A stretch of 64,000 bases of DNA from Saccopteryx bilineata (taxonomy: Eukaryota > Chordata > Mammalia > Chiroptera > Emballonuridae): the NCBI RefSeq assembly GCF_036850765.1, contig NC_089495.1, positions 204,539,847 through 204,603,846 on the forward strand. Reading direction: 5' to 3'. The position numbers were made by a program, and so were the translations under genes. The notes below the pieces were generated by a model. The model was not told the origin of the DNA and made no database searches. It saw only the letters and a list, made by a program, of their open reading frames with translations. Below are positions 9,561 through 21,692 of the stretch, piece by piece (within the stretch, counting starts at the first letter, position 1; the number at the start of each line of letters is the position of its first letter).

Positions 9561-12500
9561 GCACCCTGACCGCGGGCAGCCTGCCCTTCCGCAAACGCCT
9601 GAGGGCAGCTCGGAAGGCCAGTGACTTCCTGCTGCCCCAGGTGGACGAGCTGGAGCCGGCCAGACTGTGGGATTCACTGGGGCCCCTCGGCACCCAGCAC
9701 CGAGCTCACCTGCGGGCACTCCCTGCATATTGATGGAGGCCGGGGGCCGTGGCCTCCACCGTGCCGTGGGGAGGCGGGGAGGGCAGAGCCGGCTGGTCCT
9801 GGTGGCACCCGGCGTCCCTGGGCCAACCGAACGGCCAGCCCTTTGCTCTGCGTTTCCTGGCTTCCTGTCCATATGCCTGCCGCGTGCCCCACTTCCCGCT
9901 GCCCAGCCTGGAGCTGGCACATGACTGGCGGCGAGCCAGCTGGGCTGCGCGCAGAGCTGGAATTTCAGCAGCAGGGCCAAGGCCGAGTGGAGCAGGCCAG
10001 GGCCCCCCTGCAGTGGGTGTGAGGCCTGGGGGGGGGCTGCCGTACCCCCTCCCCACCCCCGTGCGCCTCCTCTCCCCCCCATCCCCATCTGTCACCCTTT
10101 CCCTTTCTGGGGGCTGGGGGTGGTGCCTGGGCGGTTTTGTCCCCCTCTTTTCATCTGCTGCATATCTTCAGCTCAAGCCTAGCCAGCTCTTTCCCCTCAC
10201 TGGTGGACGCACCCCAGTCCACCCGGGCCTGTGAAAAGGGAGCCCCCCAGGAAATTGTGCGACGGCTACAGGGAGGCCCCGCCTGGCACAGCCGGGTTGG
10301 CCTCAGGCTCTTGGCTGAGGTGTTCAGGGGCCTGTCTCTCTGTGTTTTGCCAAACCTGAATCCGGGATGGCCCCGTTGTCTCCTGGGACTTTCGGGTCCT
10401 TACAGGCCTGGGCTCACCCGTGGGAGGCAGGGAACTGGGAAGGAGATGGGTGAACTTGTTCAGGGCATTGAAAGGGGCACATTCTTCAGTGAGGAGGAAA
10501 AAGAACTTTCTAGCATCTACCACTGTTCAGCAGCAGATCAGGATCAGGCAATGATCTCTCTGAAGCTGGAGGTCTGTGAACCCGCAGTGGGTGCCCATAT
10601 GTAAGGGCTAATATGGGGGGGGGAGTTCCCACTTTGGATAGGAAGCCCCTGCCTTCCTTTCTGCTTCTGATGCAGTGTTACCCAAGGGCCAGAGGCTCCC
10701 GGGAGGTCTTGCCACTGCCAGGGGCTGGACTGGGCTTTTCTGGTGGACGCACCCATCTGGGTTAGAGCGAGCCCGGTGGCTTCCTCCCTCGCTGCCAGGG
10801 TGCTGGTTGGCTGGATCAGGTTCCCCAGGCCGGGTCTGGACACCCAGCCTGCTCTGGAGTTGAGGCCAGATGTGGTGAGGGAGAGCTCCTCCAGGCCCAC
10901 CACGTGCTAATCCACCCGCAGGGCAGAAGGAGGATCTTGTCGAGTGGTGCAAATCCCCCCGATTGGCCTCATCTGTCTTTGTCCGCTTCCGAGCCGGGGA
11001 GCGGAATGGAGCCTCACAAGTCAGCGACTCTGCAAATAGCTTCTGCTTCTCCTGCCAGCAAAACCTCTCTCGGTTTTTACCACTAGAAAAAAACGTAAAA
11101 GGCAAATACATCTGTGGGTCCCAGGGGCCCAGCAGGAGGCCCCGAGGAAAGCAAGGTAGCCGGGCCGCCCAGGGCCGCCCAGGGAAGCGAGGTGGGGGCA
11201 GGGGTCCCCAAGCGTCCCCTCCTTCAACACTGCAGCTCTGTCTTTCTCTGTTTTATGTTTGGGGCTTCAGCATGTAAGAATCTATTTCCAGAACAGTGCC
11301 TATGGCTCTAAAACTATCTGAAAGCCACCATCCTCCTGACTAGAGCATCCACTGGGAGTGTCTTCCTCATTTCAACTCCACCTGTGGTCCTGTGGCCGTG
11401 GGCATCTGTGCAGTCAGACAGAAATGGAGGTTCCATGGCTCATGTGGACAATCCGGGGTGGGGGCGTGGTGAGCCAAAGGATGCCTGCAGAGGGTTGCAG
11501 GCCCCGGTGTGGGGCGGCGTCCTCCTGACTGTGTGGGTGTCTACGGCAGGGCCGCGCTGGGCTCACTCCCCAGGAGCTCTTACCAAGGCTGCAGACATGG
11601 CAGCCGTGCAGGGCAGGGCTTCCCTTCCTGGCCTTCGGACAGCGCCAAGGCCTTCTCACCTATCTGCCCCATGGAATGCAGGGCTGAAGGGGGTGTGCCC
11701 AGCACCCCCCACCCCCCACCTCCTCCGCATGGGGCGCTCTGGCCAGCCTCTGCAGACTGCTGGGTCTCTGCGGGGCCAGGACCGCTGGGGCCACCATTCC
11801 GGCCCCTGGTCAGAGCTCTCTCTGGGTACAGTGGTGGGACCCTCCGTAGGCCAGAGGGCAGCCTGCAGCAGAACAGCCAGGCCAGGAGGGCCCTCCCCGA
11901 ACCCTGTTAACACGCGTTTCTCTGCCCAGCAGCGGGGGAACTCCGCGGAGAGAAGCAGGGCTGTCTGTCCCCTAGGGTAGAAACCTCCCTTCCTTTTTCC
12001 GGCAGACTGGGACCCTCCCCCGCAAGTCCTCTGCTCAGCCATTCAGAGGCCTGTCCCGGGATGCCGCACCTCGGGCACCCACAAGGTCATCTGTTGGCCC
12101 GAGTCAGCCATAGCCTCCCGCTTTGCCAGGCAGACGCCCTTCTGCCACGAGCCGGTCAGCAAGGCGCATGCGTCCCTACCCTGCAGGCCCAAGAGGGGCG
12201 ACCTTCACCTTAGGCCTGAAGGCGGCTCCGGGATGGGATGAAGATGCGCATGTGGGTGGCAGGAGAGCCCCGTCCCTCGGCCCTGCCGTCCAGGGAGGAC
12301 CGGGGCATGGCTGACCATCACCTCCCCACCCACCAGCTCCAGTCGGGGACCAGGGTTTTGCCCTTGTCCCTGACCTCCAAAGGAAGGCAATCAGACAGGG
12401 AATTTGGAAGGGAGATAACTCATCAAGGACCCTGCCTGCTCCACAGAGCATCAAATCAGCTGAGAAATAACAATTGTGTCACCAAAATGAACTCTGTGTG

Positions 12501-12762
12501 TGCGGCCAACGGCCAAGCAGAGTGGCCCCCGGAGCTCCACAGGCCTGCCTAGCTGGGAGCCCAGCCTGAACCCGTGCTCGGAGGGCCCTGGCCGCAGCAG
12601 CCGGAGCGCCCCAGGCCTCCTGCGTCCCCACCTCCGCCCCATCCACTTGCCCTGCGGGAGCCAGCCCCCTGGTTACCACAGAGATGGGCATCCTGAAGGA
12701 GCAGCACGGCCAACTTTCCCAGCGGGGCTGCGGCGAGGACCGCGGAACGCTGGGGTGCTGCT

Positions 12763-12774
12763 GCCCCCTAGTGG
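12763..12774 (-). promoter_or_regulatory. CTCF-like core motif
   Basis: The minus strand reads CCACTAGGGGGC followed by AGCAGC. This is an exact match to the CTCF core CCASYAGRKGGC with a favourable 3' extension. It lies in non-repetitive intron. Confidence 0.55.
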
Positions 12775-13022
12775 AGAGGAGAGGGAGGGCCCGGGTTGTG
12801 GGAAAGGCAGAACCTGGCAACTGGCCAGTTCTCAAGAGGACCCTGGGCCTGAAAGGTCCCTCTGGTTCCTCAGGCGGCCAGACCAAGGCCGGTGGGTTTG
12901 CCAAAACCCAGAGCAAGAGGACAGGGCTGGACTTCTGGGCCCACCCCACCTCCTTCCCCACTCCCTCAACCAATCTCCTTGTGTTTCTTTACCCCCCCCC
13001 CCCCAGGGGAGGCCCTCTGGAG

Positions 13023-13024
<2 letters not shown>

Positions 13025-13066
<42 letters not shown>
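13025..13066 (+). repeat. (GT)n microsatellite
   Basis: About 20 GT units, nearly uninterrupted. Confidence 0.97.
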
Positions 13067-13068
<2 letters not shown>

Positions 13069-13069
13069 G

Positions 13070-13190
13070 GGGGTCACCTGGAACATGGGCTTTAAAGTCT
13101 GGCACTGCTTCTAAAGACCTGTGTGACCTTGGGCAAGTGGGTTCACCTCTCTGGACCTCGTGACTTAACTGGGAACATGGGGGTCCTAAG
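13070..13190 (+). repeat. MIR remnant
   Basis: ACCTGTGTGACCTTGGGCAA followed by GTGGGTTCACCTCTCTGGAC is the plus-strand MIR core. Confidence 0.75.
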
Positions 13191-13751
13191 AGCCTGTCCA
13201 GTTTGAAAAAAAAATCTGATCAGTTGACATCAGCCTTTGATAGCGGTCCCTGAGAAGGTTCTTGATCTGTGAGTTACTGCGGGAAATAGCTCATGGAGCC
13301 TTGGGTGCTGCTCACAGGCCCAGAGCCCGTGGATTTATAAGTGGGTCTCAGTTCATCCATCTCCAGGAGGGGAAATTGTTCCATTGCACCCTAGAGCAAT
13401 TTTTGTCAGCTTGTTGTTTTTTTTCCATAACAGCGATAAAACGTTCAGAGAGGACTCTTACGTATGAGTATAGGTTAACCCTACACAGTGTCTTAAAATG
13501 CTTTTGCTTTTTAAATTTTTAAGTTCCTTTATTCAGAATTTTAAAACACATGGTTCTCTGCAGAAGTACTGACTCATTTCCACATCTGAGAATCGAGGAC
13601 ACCTCCCCCCCCCCTCGCTCCTCAAATTCATGCCCTTCCTGGCCAGGGCCAAGTGCCCACCACCAAAGCCCAGCCCTCGGTGACCTGGTGACTAAGCAGC
13701 CTCCCCACGGATCCACATAACACGCCCGCCTCCTCTCCCTCCCACCCCCAG

Positions 13752-13863
13752 ATCGCGGAGACCTACGCTTTCCTTCCACGCGAGGCCGTGACCCGCTTCC
13801 TGATGAGCTGCACCGAGTGTCAGAAGAGGATGCACTTTAATTCCAACGGCCTGGAGCCCAAAG
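13752..13863 (+). CDS. NOL4L: NOL4L coding exon
   Basis: This 112-nt exon enters in phase 0 and leaves in phase 1. It encodes IAETYAFLPREAVTRFLMSC followed by TECQKRMHFNSNGLEPK. The NOL4 paralogue reads ISESYAFLPREAVTRFLMSC at the same place. The acceptor is CCCCCAG at 13745-13751 after a C/T-rich tract, and the donor is AAAG|GTAGGC at 13864. The last G joins AA of the next exon to make a Glu codon. The two Cys residues (SC.EC) are conserved in NOL4. I know of no enzymatic motif here. It is part of the long isoform only. Confidence 0.96.
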
Positions 13864-14363
13864 GTAGGCGGGGCCGCGGCTGCGGGCAGAGGGCAGCTGA
13901 GCAGGGAGGGCCTGTCCTTTGCAGGCACAGACAGATAAGTGCATGGGGGCCCCCGGGCAGTTGTCATCGTTCCCAGAGGCCAGTGTGGGTCCATGGGGCT
14001 GCCCAGAGAGCCTCGTTCCGTTTGGTTCGGTTTTAAAGTCAGTTTCACTGAAAAAAAACCAAGGGTACCTTCCCACTGCACTTCAAGGCCCAGGCCACGT
14101 CCCCCTCTCCCACCGAGGTTCCAGACAGACGGGTCCACCGCACCCCCCACCCCACTCTCTGTCATGCCTGCCACCCAGGTCTCCCCCTCCATGCTGGCCC
14201 CGTGGGTTTGGGCTTGCTCACCCGACTGTCAGCTCTCTTGGGACAGGGGCGTAGCCCTCACAGTGTGCACCCTCCCACCCAGTACCCACACACTGGCCAG
14301 CAGTCGGTCCTTCCTAAAACCGGGAGTCTAGCGGGACCGGTTAGAACTTAAAATGCCCAGAGT

Positions 14364-14575
14364 GCCTGGCCTGTGGTGGCGCAATGGATAGAGTGTCGAC
14401 CTGGAAGGCGGAGGTCGCCAGTTTGAACCCCTGGGCTTGCCTGGTCAAGGCACATATGGGAGTTGATGCTTCCAGCTCCTCCCCCTTCTCTCTCTCTGTC
14501 TCTGTCTCTGTCTCTGTCTCTGTCTCTCCTTCTCCTCTCTAAAATGAATAAAAAAAGAAAGAAAAAAAAAGAAAC
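14364..14575 (+). mobile_element. Short bat tRNA-SINE (CT-rich tail)
   Basis: The head is GCCTGGCCTGTGGTGGCGCA, followed by TGCCTGGTCAAGGCACATAT, a TCTCTG-repeat CT tract and an AATGAATAAA-type tail. Confidence 0.92.
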
Positions 14576-14621
14576 TATTGCGAGTTGATACTTCCTGTTT
14601 CTTCCTCACTTTCCTTCTCTC

Positions 14622-14646
14622 CTAAATAAAATAAAATAAAATAAAA
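14622..14646 (+). repeat. (AAAAT)n short tandem repeat
   Basis: Five AAAAT/AATAA units in tandem. Confidence 0.85.
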
Positions 14647-15219
14647 TGCCCAGAGCACTTGTGACCAGCCAAGGTCGGTCCCCTGGATGGACATCCGTGC
14701 TCTCCAGTTCTGCCCTCTGCAGTGTGCTGCCACAATGGCCCCCACTTGACCAGTCTGATCGTCCCAGAGGCCTCTCTGTCCACGGGAGGCTTTGGCACAG
14801 GGGAGACGGGCCAGTGCATGTGTTTCACTGGTATGATACAGCTCTGCCCTTTAGAAATGGTGCCCGGGTGGGTGACTCATCGGGGCTTCTAGGCTGCTCC
14901 TGGGCACCAGGCCTGCCAGGGTTGCTGACGTCCGTGGGTATGGTGCCCGAGGGAGTGAAGGGTGAGCCGTTTGCCCGGGTGGCACCCTCCCAGTCTGGGG
15001 AAGGGAAGAGCGCCGACGAAGCCCGAGTGGGCGGCCCTGACTGCGTGTGGGCAACTTCTGACACCAGCCGAACTCGGCAGCCCCGGGGCCTCTTCTCTGG
15101 TGGTGGCCGCCAGGCCACGCCGCTCACTTCACCAGGCGCGTTCCGGTAGCTGCTGCAGCTTGAGGGACAGGAACCGATCTCGGCAGTCCCTCGGAACTGC
15201 TGGTCGGTCGGTCGGTGTC

Positions 15220-15415
15220 TGGTTTAAGAGCGGGGTCTCCGGGGGCCACCCTGGGATGAGTTCAGATCCCAGCTCCACAGCTCTACCGACATGTGTCCTG
15301 AACAAGTGACTTGCTCTCTGAGTCTCAGTTTCCTCATCCGTGGAACGGGGTTGATGGTGGTAGCCGCCTCAGGGGCTGACGGGGTTTGGGAGTTAACCCC
15401 TGTGCCTGGCTCAGG
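15220..15415 (+). repeat. MIR element
   Basis: TGAGTTCAGATCCCAGCTCC followed by TCTGAGTCTCAGTTTCCTCA and CCCTGTGCCTGGCTCAG is a long plus-strand MIR match. Confidence 0.85.
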
Positions 15416-15651
15416 ACTACCGGGCAGGAGGGGTGACCTGTGGACGTTGCAGGTCCTGTGATAATGCTGGATGCTAGACCGAGGCCCCTGGCTGACCGGC
15501 TACAGCCCCTGGGGCCACGACAGCATTTGCTGGTACCCACAGATGGACCGGGGAGGGGGGCTTTCTCCTCTGCTGCATTCCCCATCCTGCCCGGATCTGG
15601 GTCCCAGGGGTGCCCACCCATCCACCTGTCCCTTCCTGTTCTGTTCAAACT

Positions 15652-15665
15652 GTTTCCATAGCAAC
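15652..15665. promoter_or_regulatory. RFX-type X-box
   Basis: GTTTCCATAGCAAC fits the two-half-site X-box pattern (GTTNCCATRGNAAC). It lies in unique intron sequence. Confidence 0.4.
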
Positions 15666-15837
15666 GAGGGTAGTCAGATACAGAATGTGTTCACCTGGGG
15701 GCAAAGGCAAGGCCAGAGCCGGGGGTGGGGGGCGCTGCCATTTGTGGGGTGTCTGCAGGTTCCTTCTCTACTGGTGGAGGGCATTCTCACCTCCCCCACG
15801 CCTCCGAGAGGGTGGAAGGTCTCCAGGGTGGCAGTTC

Positions 15838-15948
15838 CTCTCCTCCTCCTCTTCCTCCCATTCTTCCTCCTCCTCCTCCTCCTCCTCCTCCTCCTCCTTC
15901 TCCTCCTCCTCCTCCTCCTCCTCTTCTTCCTCCTCCTCCTCCTCCTTC
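15838..15948 (+). repeat. (TCC)n polypyrimidine tract
   Basis: About 110 nt of TCC units with a few TTC/TCTT interruptions. The minus strand is GGA-rich. Homopolymeric Glu, Arg or Leu open frames here are artefacts of the repeat. Confidence 0.97.
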
Positions 15949-16364
15949 GTGGGCTTCTGCGTGGCCCGGCGGGTGATGCTGCACAGTTCAGCCTGTTTCT
16001 TCTCAGTGCTGCTACGGCCACGCCCCCATCCCAGGGAGGAGGAGGGAAGAGGGAGGAGGGAGGAAGAAAGAGGGAGGTGAGGGGGAGTGCGCACACAGCC
16101 CGGATGAAGCCGCCTAGAATATCCACCAGCTCTGTGGGCTCCGGGCTGGAGCCTCCCCTTGCAGGGGCTCGCTCCGGGCAGGACAGAGTGGGGCTGTGCC
16201 TGGGCCATCCTTGCCTGTCCTTGGGTGGAACGCCGCTTCTTTGTCCCTGCGGAAAGAGGAGGAGACACAGGGAGCAGGGTGGACAGTGTGGCCCATAGAC
16301 GGGCTTGGGGTCGGGCAGGCCTGGGGGAGGGGGTGCCATCCGGTTCCCTGCCGTGTGTCCCTCA

Positions 16365-16510
16365 GCAGGTTAGAGGACCTCGCTGGACCTCGCCAGCTCG
16401 TGACAGCTCCTGCGAGCCTGTGAGGTGTCTGTCCTGGTTTACAGCCCCGAGCAGACGAGGCACAGAGAGGTGTCATGGTGAAATCACTTGTCCAGGGTCC
16501 CCAGGAGGCA
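16365..16510 (-). repeat. MIR-like remnant
   Basis: GCAGACGAGGCACAGAGAGG followed by AAATCACTTGTCCAGGGTCC resembles the reverse complement of MIR. Confidence 0.55.
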
Positions 16511-17684
16511 AGAGAATTGATCTTCTCATCAGCAATTTCCTCTTGGGGCTGTTGTGAGGACGCAGCTGGTCGAGTTTAGCAACCGTGTCCTGTGGGGCCC
16601 CTGGGGCAGTGGGAACATCCTGTGTTGGGTTCCACGTGGAGCCCAGACGCCAGACCGCCGATGTCCAGGTGGTCCCATGGGGCGACACACGGTCAGTCGG
16701 GCCACCTAGGTGAGCACCCTGGGCCCACTGGCTGGCCGCTGGGCCACGGGCAGGGCTGGCTGGCTGACAGCGGCCAGTGTGTCCAAACAGGCTTCCCTAT
16801 CGGCTTCCCGGGCAGAGGCGTGAGCCGCCGGGACCACCCTCACCAGCTGGCCGGCTCTCCCTTCTCCTGCACCGGCCGAGAGCCGGGAGATCCCATCTCC
16901 GCCTGCCATGACGGCCTCCCGGGAGGCGGTCAGCGGCACCCATCGCTTTGCCAGGCACCCTGCCTTGCCGGCCATTCCCCTCCCTATCCCACCTGCCCAC
17001 AGGGACCTCAAGCCTGCATCCGACCCCAGAGGCAGGCCCCGGGTTCCTGCCCCAGGATGGTGGCGCAGGAGGGGGACAGGGAACAGGATGGAGACTTCTC
17101 CAGGGGCTCCTGGGAGAACGCCTCGCTTCCTGGCCGAGGATTCAGAAGAAAGCAAGGAAGCCGAGCGGCCTCCTCTGCTCAGTGGTTCGTCCCCCGGCAG
17201 AGAGTGTGTGTGTGTGTGTGGGGGGGTGGACCGTCCCCAGGCTTCCCCAGCGCCAGGAGCACAGACAAAGGAGGCGCTGAGGCTCAGGAAGTCCGAAGAC
17301 GGGAAACGCCAGCCCCCCCCCCACCGCGACGCCACGCTCGTCCCCCACCAGCTGGCCCCCGAGCCAGCCCAGGTGGGGAGGGGACAGAGAACGGAGACGG
17401 GTGGGCCTTCCTCGGGTCGGACCAGCCCCAGCTCCGGGGAGAGGGGCCGCCGGGGGCACATTCCTGTTCTCTCTGACGGACACAGTGTGGTTGGTATGTC
17501 TGCAGCCTGGGAGCCCCCAGAGGGCGATGCCTGTTACCTAGAGAGCTCGCCTCCTCCAGGAAGGAGGCGTCCACCAGATGGAGGCGGCTTTGTGACCAGC
17601 TAGGCCCGGACTCCTCTGTGTGGCCTCCAAGCCCCTCATGCCCAGCTCCTCCAGCAGACCCCTCGTCCCCTTCCGGCCGGTTCT

Positions 17685-18065
17685 TTTTTTTTTTTTTTTT
17701 TTTTTGTATTTTCCTGAAGCTGGAAACGGTGAGGCAGTCAGACAGACTCCCGCATGCGCCCAACCGGGATCCACCCGGCACGCCCACCAGGGGGCGATGC
17801 TCTGCCCATCTGGGGCATTGCTCTGTTGTAACCAGAGCCATTCTAGCGCCTGAGGCAGAGGCCACAGAGCCATCCTCAGCGCCCGGGCCAACTTTGCTCT
17901 AATGGAGCCTTGGCTGCGGGAGGGGAAGAGAGAGACAGAGAGGAAGGAGAGGGGGAGGGGTGGAGAAGCAGATGGGTGCTTCTCCTGTGTGCCCTGGCTG
18001 GGAATTGAACCCAGGACTCCTGCACGCCAGGCCGACGCTCTACCACTGAGCCAACCGGCCAGGGC
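17685..18065 (-). mobile_element. Long bat tRNA-SINE
   Basis: A minus-strand copy with a 20+ nt poly-T start, ending CCGGCCAGGGC. Its target-site duplication is TTCCGGCCGGTTCT (17671-17684) versus TTCCGGCCAGTTCT (18066-18079). It carries a CTCF-like core at 17784-17795. Confidence 0.94.
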
Positions 18066-18519
18066 TTCCGGCCAGTTCTGTTGCCCCTGCAGAGGCTCTG
18101 TGCTGACCTGCTTGCTGACCTGTCCTCTCCTGGCTCTCGTCCTCACTTGCTGGCGAGCTTGCACAGTCTCTCCACGTGCCACTGGCTTTTCCGTGAGGGG
18201 GGTGTTAATACTTGCCCCCACCACGGGGACTTCCCGGGAGCACGAAGCAGAAGGGTCCGTGTGGAGCTTCTGGACAGGGCTCAGGAGCTGTCAGCTGAGC
18301 GACGGAACACAAGACCCCCTCTGCACGGGGCTGCCTGGAGCTCTTCCCACTCTGAGCTCTCGTGGGTTCATCACCAGTCCCTGCTGAGTGCAGGGACTGT
18401 CCCTACAGGGGCCCCACCTTCCCCACCCTGAGCCTGCACGCAGCAGTCAGTGCTCCTTGAAGACTTACTGATCCGCTGACTGACTTCCCTCCTACAGAGG
18501 TTTTTTCGTCACCTTCTGT

Positions 18520-18860
18520 TGTTATTATATTTTTAAGTGAGAGGAAGGAAGATAGTGATACAGATTCCCACATGTGCCCTGACTGGGATTCACCCGGCAA
18601 CCCTTGTCTGGAGCTGATGCTTGAATCAACCAAGCTATTTTTAGTGCCTGAGGCGGACACACTGGGACCAACCCAGCTATCCTTAGTGCCTGGGGTCACA
18701 CTCAAACTAATTGAGCCACTGACTGTGGGAAGGGAAAAGATAAAGAAGGGAGAAAGAAGCAGTTGCTCACTTCTCCTGTGTGCCCAGACTGAGAATCGAA
18801 CCTGAGACAGCCATTCACCAGGCTGATGATGCTCTATCCACTGAGCCAAATGGCCAGAGC
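18520..18860 (-). mobile_element. Older relative of the long bat SINE
   Basis: A minus-strand diverged copy. ACATGTGCCCTGACTGGGAT lies at the tail end, and TGTGCCCAGACTGAGAATCG followed by CTATCCACTGAGCCAAATGG at the tRNA-like end. Confidence 0.8.
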
Positions 18861-18947
18861 CTACCTTCTGATTTTTTATTTCCAAATCCAAGATCCATGA
18901 CGGTCTGGCTGGTCTCAGGATTCCTCTGTGCCAGGCCTTCATCTCTT

Positions 18948-18960
<13 letters not shown>

Positions 18961-18981
<21 letters not shown>

Positions 18982-18992
18982 GCACACACACA
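18961..18992 (+). repeat. (CA)n microsatellite
   Basis: Imperfect CA repeat preceded by TCTCTTTCTC repeats. Confidence 0.85.
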
Positions 18993-19268
18993 TCCTTCAT
19001 ACCCAGCCCTGCCTGGGGCAGCTCCTGCCCCTGGCACCCAGAACCAAGGGGCTCGTCCATCCTGTAGGTGACGCTTTCGAGAAGTGCCACCCTGTGTTCC
19101 GTCGGGAGAAATGGAGGCCACCACTTAAGCTGAAAACTTGCACCAACTAATGAATGAACGCCACCGGAGTCCCGCTGCGGAGGTTGGCGCTCCGTGGCCC
19201 GTGCGGCTTGGCGCGAGCAAACCCTCTGCGTCACTGATTATTTTCAAGGTCTATAAGAACTAGGTCTT

Positions 19269-19475
19269 GCCTGACCTGTGGTGGCGCAGTGGATAAAGCA
19301 TCGACCTGGAAATGCTGAGGTCACCGGTTCGAAACCCTGGGCTTGCCTGGTCAAGGCACATATGGGAGTTGATGCTTCCAGCTCCTCCCCCTTCTCTCTC
19401 TCTGTCTCTCCTCTCTCTCTCTGTCTCTCCTCTCTAAAATGAATAAATAAAAATAAAAATTAAAAAAAAAAGAAC
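19269..19475 (+). mobile_element. Short bat tRNA-SINE (CT-rich tail)
   Basis: The head is GCCTGACCTGTGGTGGCGCA, followed by a CTCTCTGTCTCT tract and an AATGAATAAATAAAAATAAA tail. It is flanked by AAGAACTAGGTCTTG (19253-19267 region) and AAGAACTAGGTCTTGAG (19471-19487), a convincing target-site duplication. Confidence 0.95.
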
Positions 19476-20246
19476 TAGGTCTTGAGCTGGGCTGGTTTCA
19501 GTTTTCCTTGGCAGAGAGGTGTTGAAACATTTCCCCGGGTGGCTCCTCCGCCTCTCTCACCAGCAGCCTGCCCCACTGTTTTGGTTCCGTGACCCTTGCT
19601 GGCTCCCGACTCACCAGGGCTATTGGGTTGTGTGTGGTGGCTCGAGCCCGGCCACTGTGCGCGATGATCACAGCAGGAGACCGACTGCGAGAGGTCTCAG
19701 CCAAGCCCACAGGTGCCTGTGTCCCTTGTGCATGTGTCCATCTTAGGTCACCCCCCCAGCCCGGCATCTACCAGCTCACCTGTGAGCACCTGACGCCCCC
19801 ACAGGGCTCCCACTGGCCCCTGGCTCCTTACCTCTCTCCCACTACGTTGACCCTCACTGTGTGTGTGTGGTTCTCACCTCCAGCTCGGTGGGGCTCCCCC
19901 ACTGCCGGGAAACCCCGCCTGCCTTTCTCCCTGCTGTGCGGTGGCTGAGTGTCTGACCTCTGTCAGCCAGCTCCCTGGTGCGTCCCCTCTCCTGGAATGT
20001 CCCCTGCCCGCCAGGGAGCCTCCCCAACAGAATGCTCCCCTCTGGAGCTGCACACTGATCTGTGAGGGGTGGACACATTGCTCAGGACATCCCAGCTTTC
20101 CCAGGCGGGGGCTCTTGCCCCCCCTCTGGGCACCAGCAGCGGCCTGAGCTGCCAGCATGCTGTGGCGGGCCCAGGCCAGGGGGGATCCCTTCTCCCGCCT
20201 CCCAAGAGCGCCAGCCCAGCCATTACAGTTTGTTTCTGGCTTTATT

Positions 20247-20360
20247 TATTATTTTTTTGAGAGAGAAACAGGAACATCGAGCTGCTCCTGTATGTGCCCT
20301 GACCGGGGAATTGAACCGGCCACCTTTGTGCTCCCGCCAACCGAGCCATCCGGCCAGGGC
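20247..20360 (-). mobile_element. Short old tRNA-SINE
   Basis: A minus-strand copy with TGTGCCCTGACCGGGGAATT and ending CATCCGGCCAGGGC. The flanking duplication is CTGGCTTTATT (20236-20246 and 20365-20375). Confidence 0.88.
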
Positions 20361-20948
20361 ATCCCTGGCTTTATTAAAGAGACTTTCTCATAAGCCGCTG
20401 TGGCATTTCACGCAGGACATGGGTAACCGTCAGTAAAGGAGCACAGCACCCGGCGTTCGTGGTTGACCAAACACCAAGGCACTGTGACACTCGGTGAAAT
20501 CTCCATTTGCGGCTCTGACCGGGGACCCGTGCGTGGGTGAGAGGGGGCCCAACTCACAGACCATGTCACCTAACAGCTTTTTGCTGGAAACCCTGTCTTT
20601 GAGGAAATGAAACGAAAGCAGCAGGACCCTGAAGACCCAGGATCCGAAAACAGGAACCGTGGCTTTTTTGAGTAACACCATCTCCATGTCGCCACTGGAA
20701 TGTCTGTCTCACATACGGCATCCCACCCTGACAATTTTGGGTGGGCCAGTTCCCAACATATACCTGGGCATAGAGAGGTCAAATCCTGGCCAATGAGGAG
20801 GCAGCAAGGAGAGGTCATGAGGACACTGGGGACACATTGCCTTTTCCCCACAGCATGGAGCTTCTGTGTCAAGGGGACCAATGGGACCCTTCTGCCACCA
20901 AACCAAGAGGAATTCTCTTTAAAAAAAAATAAATAAATAAAAATAAGA

Positions 20949-21325
20949 GCCCTGGCCGATGGCTCAGTGGTAGAGCGTCAGCCTGGCGTGCAGGAGTCCC
21001 GGGTTCGATTCCCAGCCAGGGCACACAGGAGAAGCGCCCATCTGCTTCTCCACCCCTCCCCCTCTGCTTCCTCTCTGTCTCTCTCTTCCCCTCCCGCAGC
21101 CAAGGCTCCACTGGAGCAAAGTTGGCCCGGGCGCTGAGGATGGCTCTGTGGCCTCTGCCTCAGGCACTAGAATGGCTCTGGTTGCAACAGAGCAACGCCC
21201 CAGATGGGCAGAGCATTGCCCCCTGGTGGGCGTGCCAGGTGGATCCCGGTTGGGCGCGCATGCGGGAGTCTGTCTGACTGCTTCCCCGTTTCCAACTTCA
21301 GAAAAATACAAAAAAAAAAAAAAAG
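20949..21325 (+). mobile_element. Long bat tRNA-SINE
   Basis: A full-length plus-strand copy from GCCCTGGCCGATGGCTCAGT through TTCGATTCCCAGCCAGGGC to an A-rich tail. It carries a CTCF-like core at 21218-21229 on the minus strand. Confidence 0.95.
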
Positions 21326-21692
21326 TGCGGTTCATTTCAAGGCAGTTTCTGAAACATTCTACATTAGTGACATTTACTTCCTCAAAGAACAAAGATCCAC
21401 CTCAAAGCACACAAAAACTGTGTATGTGACCACATAGCTTTGAAAAGCTAAACAAAGTTCTTTGCTTCTATAAGATTTGGTAGGAAATGTCGTTGAGGCT
21501 GTGTTGTCAGCAGATGTATGTGCTGCTGCTCAAAGTGGCGCCCCGTCCCCGGGCCCCATCTGCCTGGACCCCACTCTCTGCAGGGCTGTCTCTGTCCTCA
21601 CCAAGGAGGAACTTCCCTCCTCCCCTGGAGCGGTTTTCTCACCCTGTTCGCAGGGACTTTTTCCTTGTCCTGGTAAAAAAACATTTATAATG

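Larger units (their letters stand above)
7801..13751 (+). other. NOL4L: NOL4L intron
   Basis: This is the intron between two NOL4L exons of matching phase 0. It contains a G-rich tract (8141-8179), MIR remnants (about 8680-8850, 9375-9560 and 13070-13190), a poly-C run (12992-13004), a (GT)n tract (13025-13066) and a stand-alone CTCF-like core motif (12763-12774). The stretch 9561-12760 is GC-rich and shows no gene or repeat I can name. Long open frames there have no recognisable family and overlap one another on both strands, as expected for GC-rich non-coding DNA. Confidence 0.75.

Noticed and set aside
9336..10088. 250-codon minus-strand frame
   Set aside because: GC-rich intron with several equally long overlapping frames; part of it covers a MIR remnant, and there is no family similarity.
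15471..16339. Open frames with poly-Leu, poly-Ser, poly-Glu or poly-Arg on both strands
   Set aside because: Produced by the (TCC)n tract; all frames and both strands are open.
20949..21022. tRNA gene (A- and B-box, TTCGATTCCC)
   Set aside because: These are SINE heads derived from tRNA. They continue into the SINE body, do not fold as a mature tRNA with a terminated 3' end, and recur across the window.
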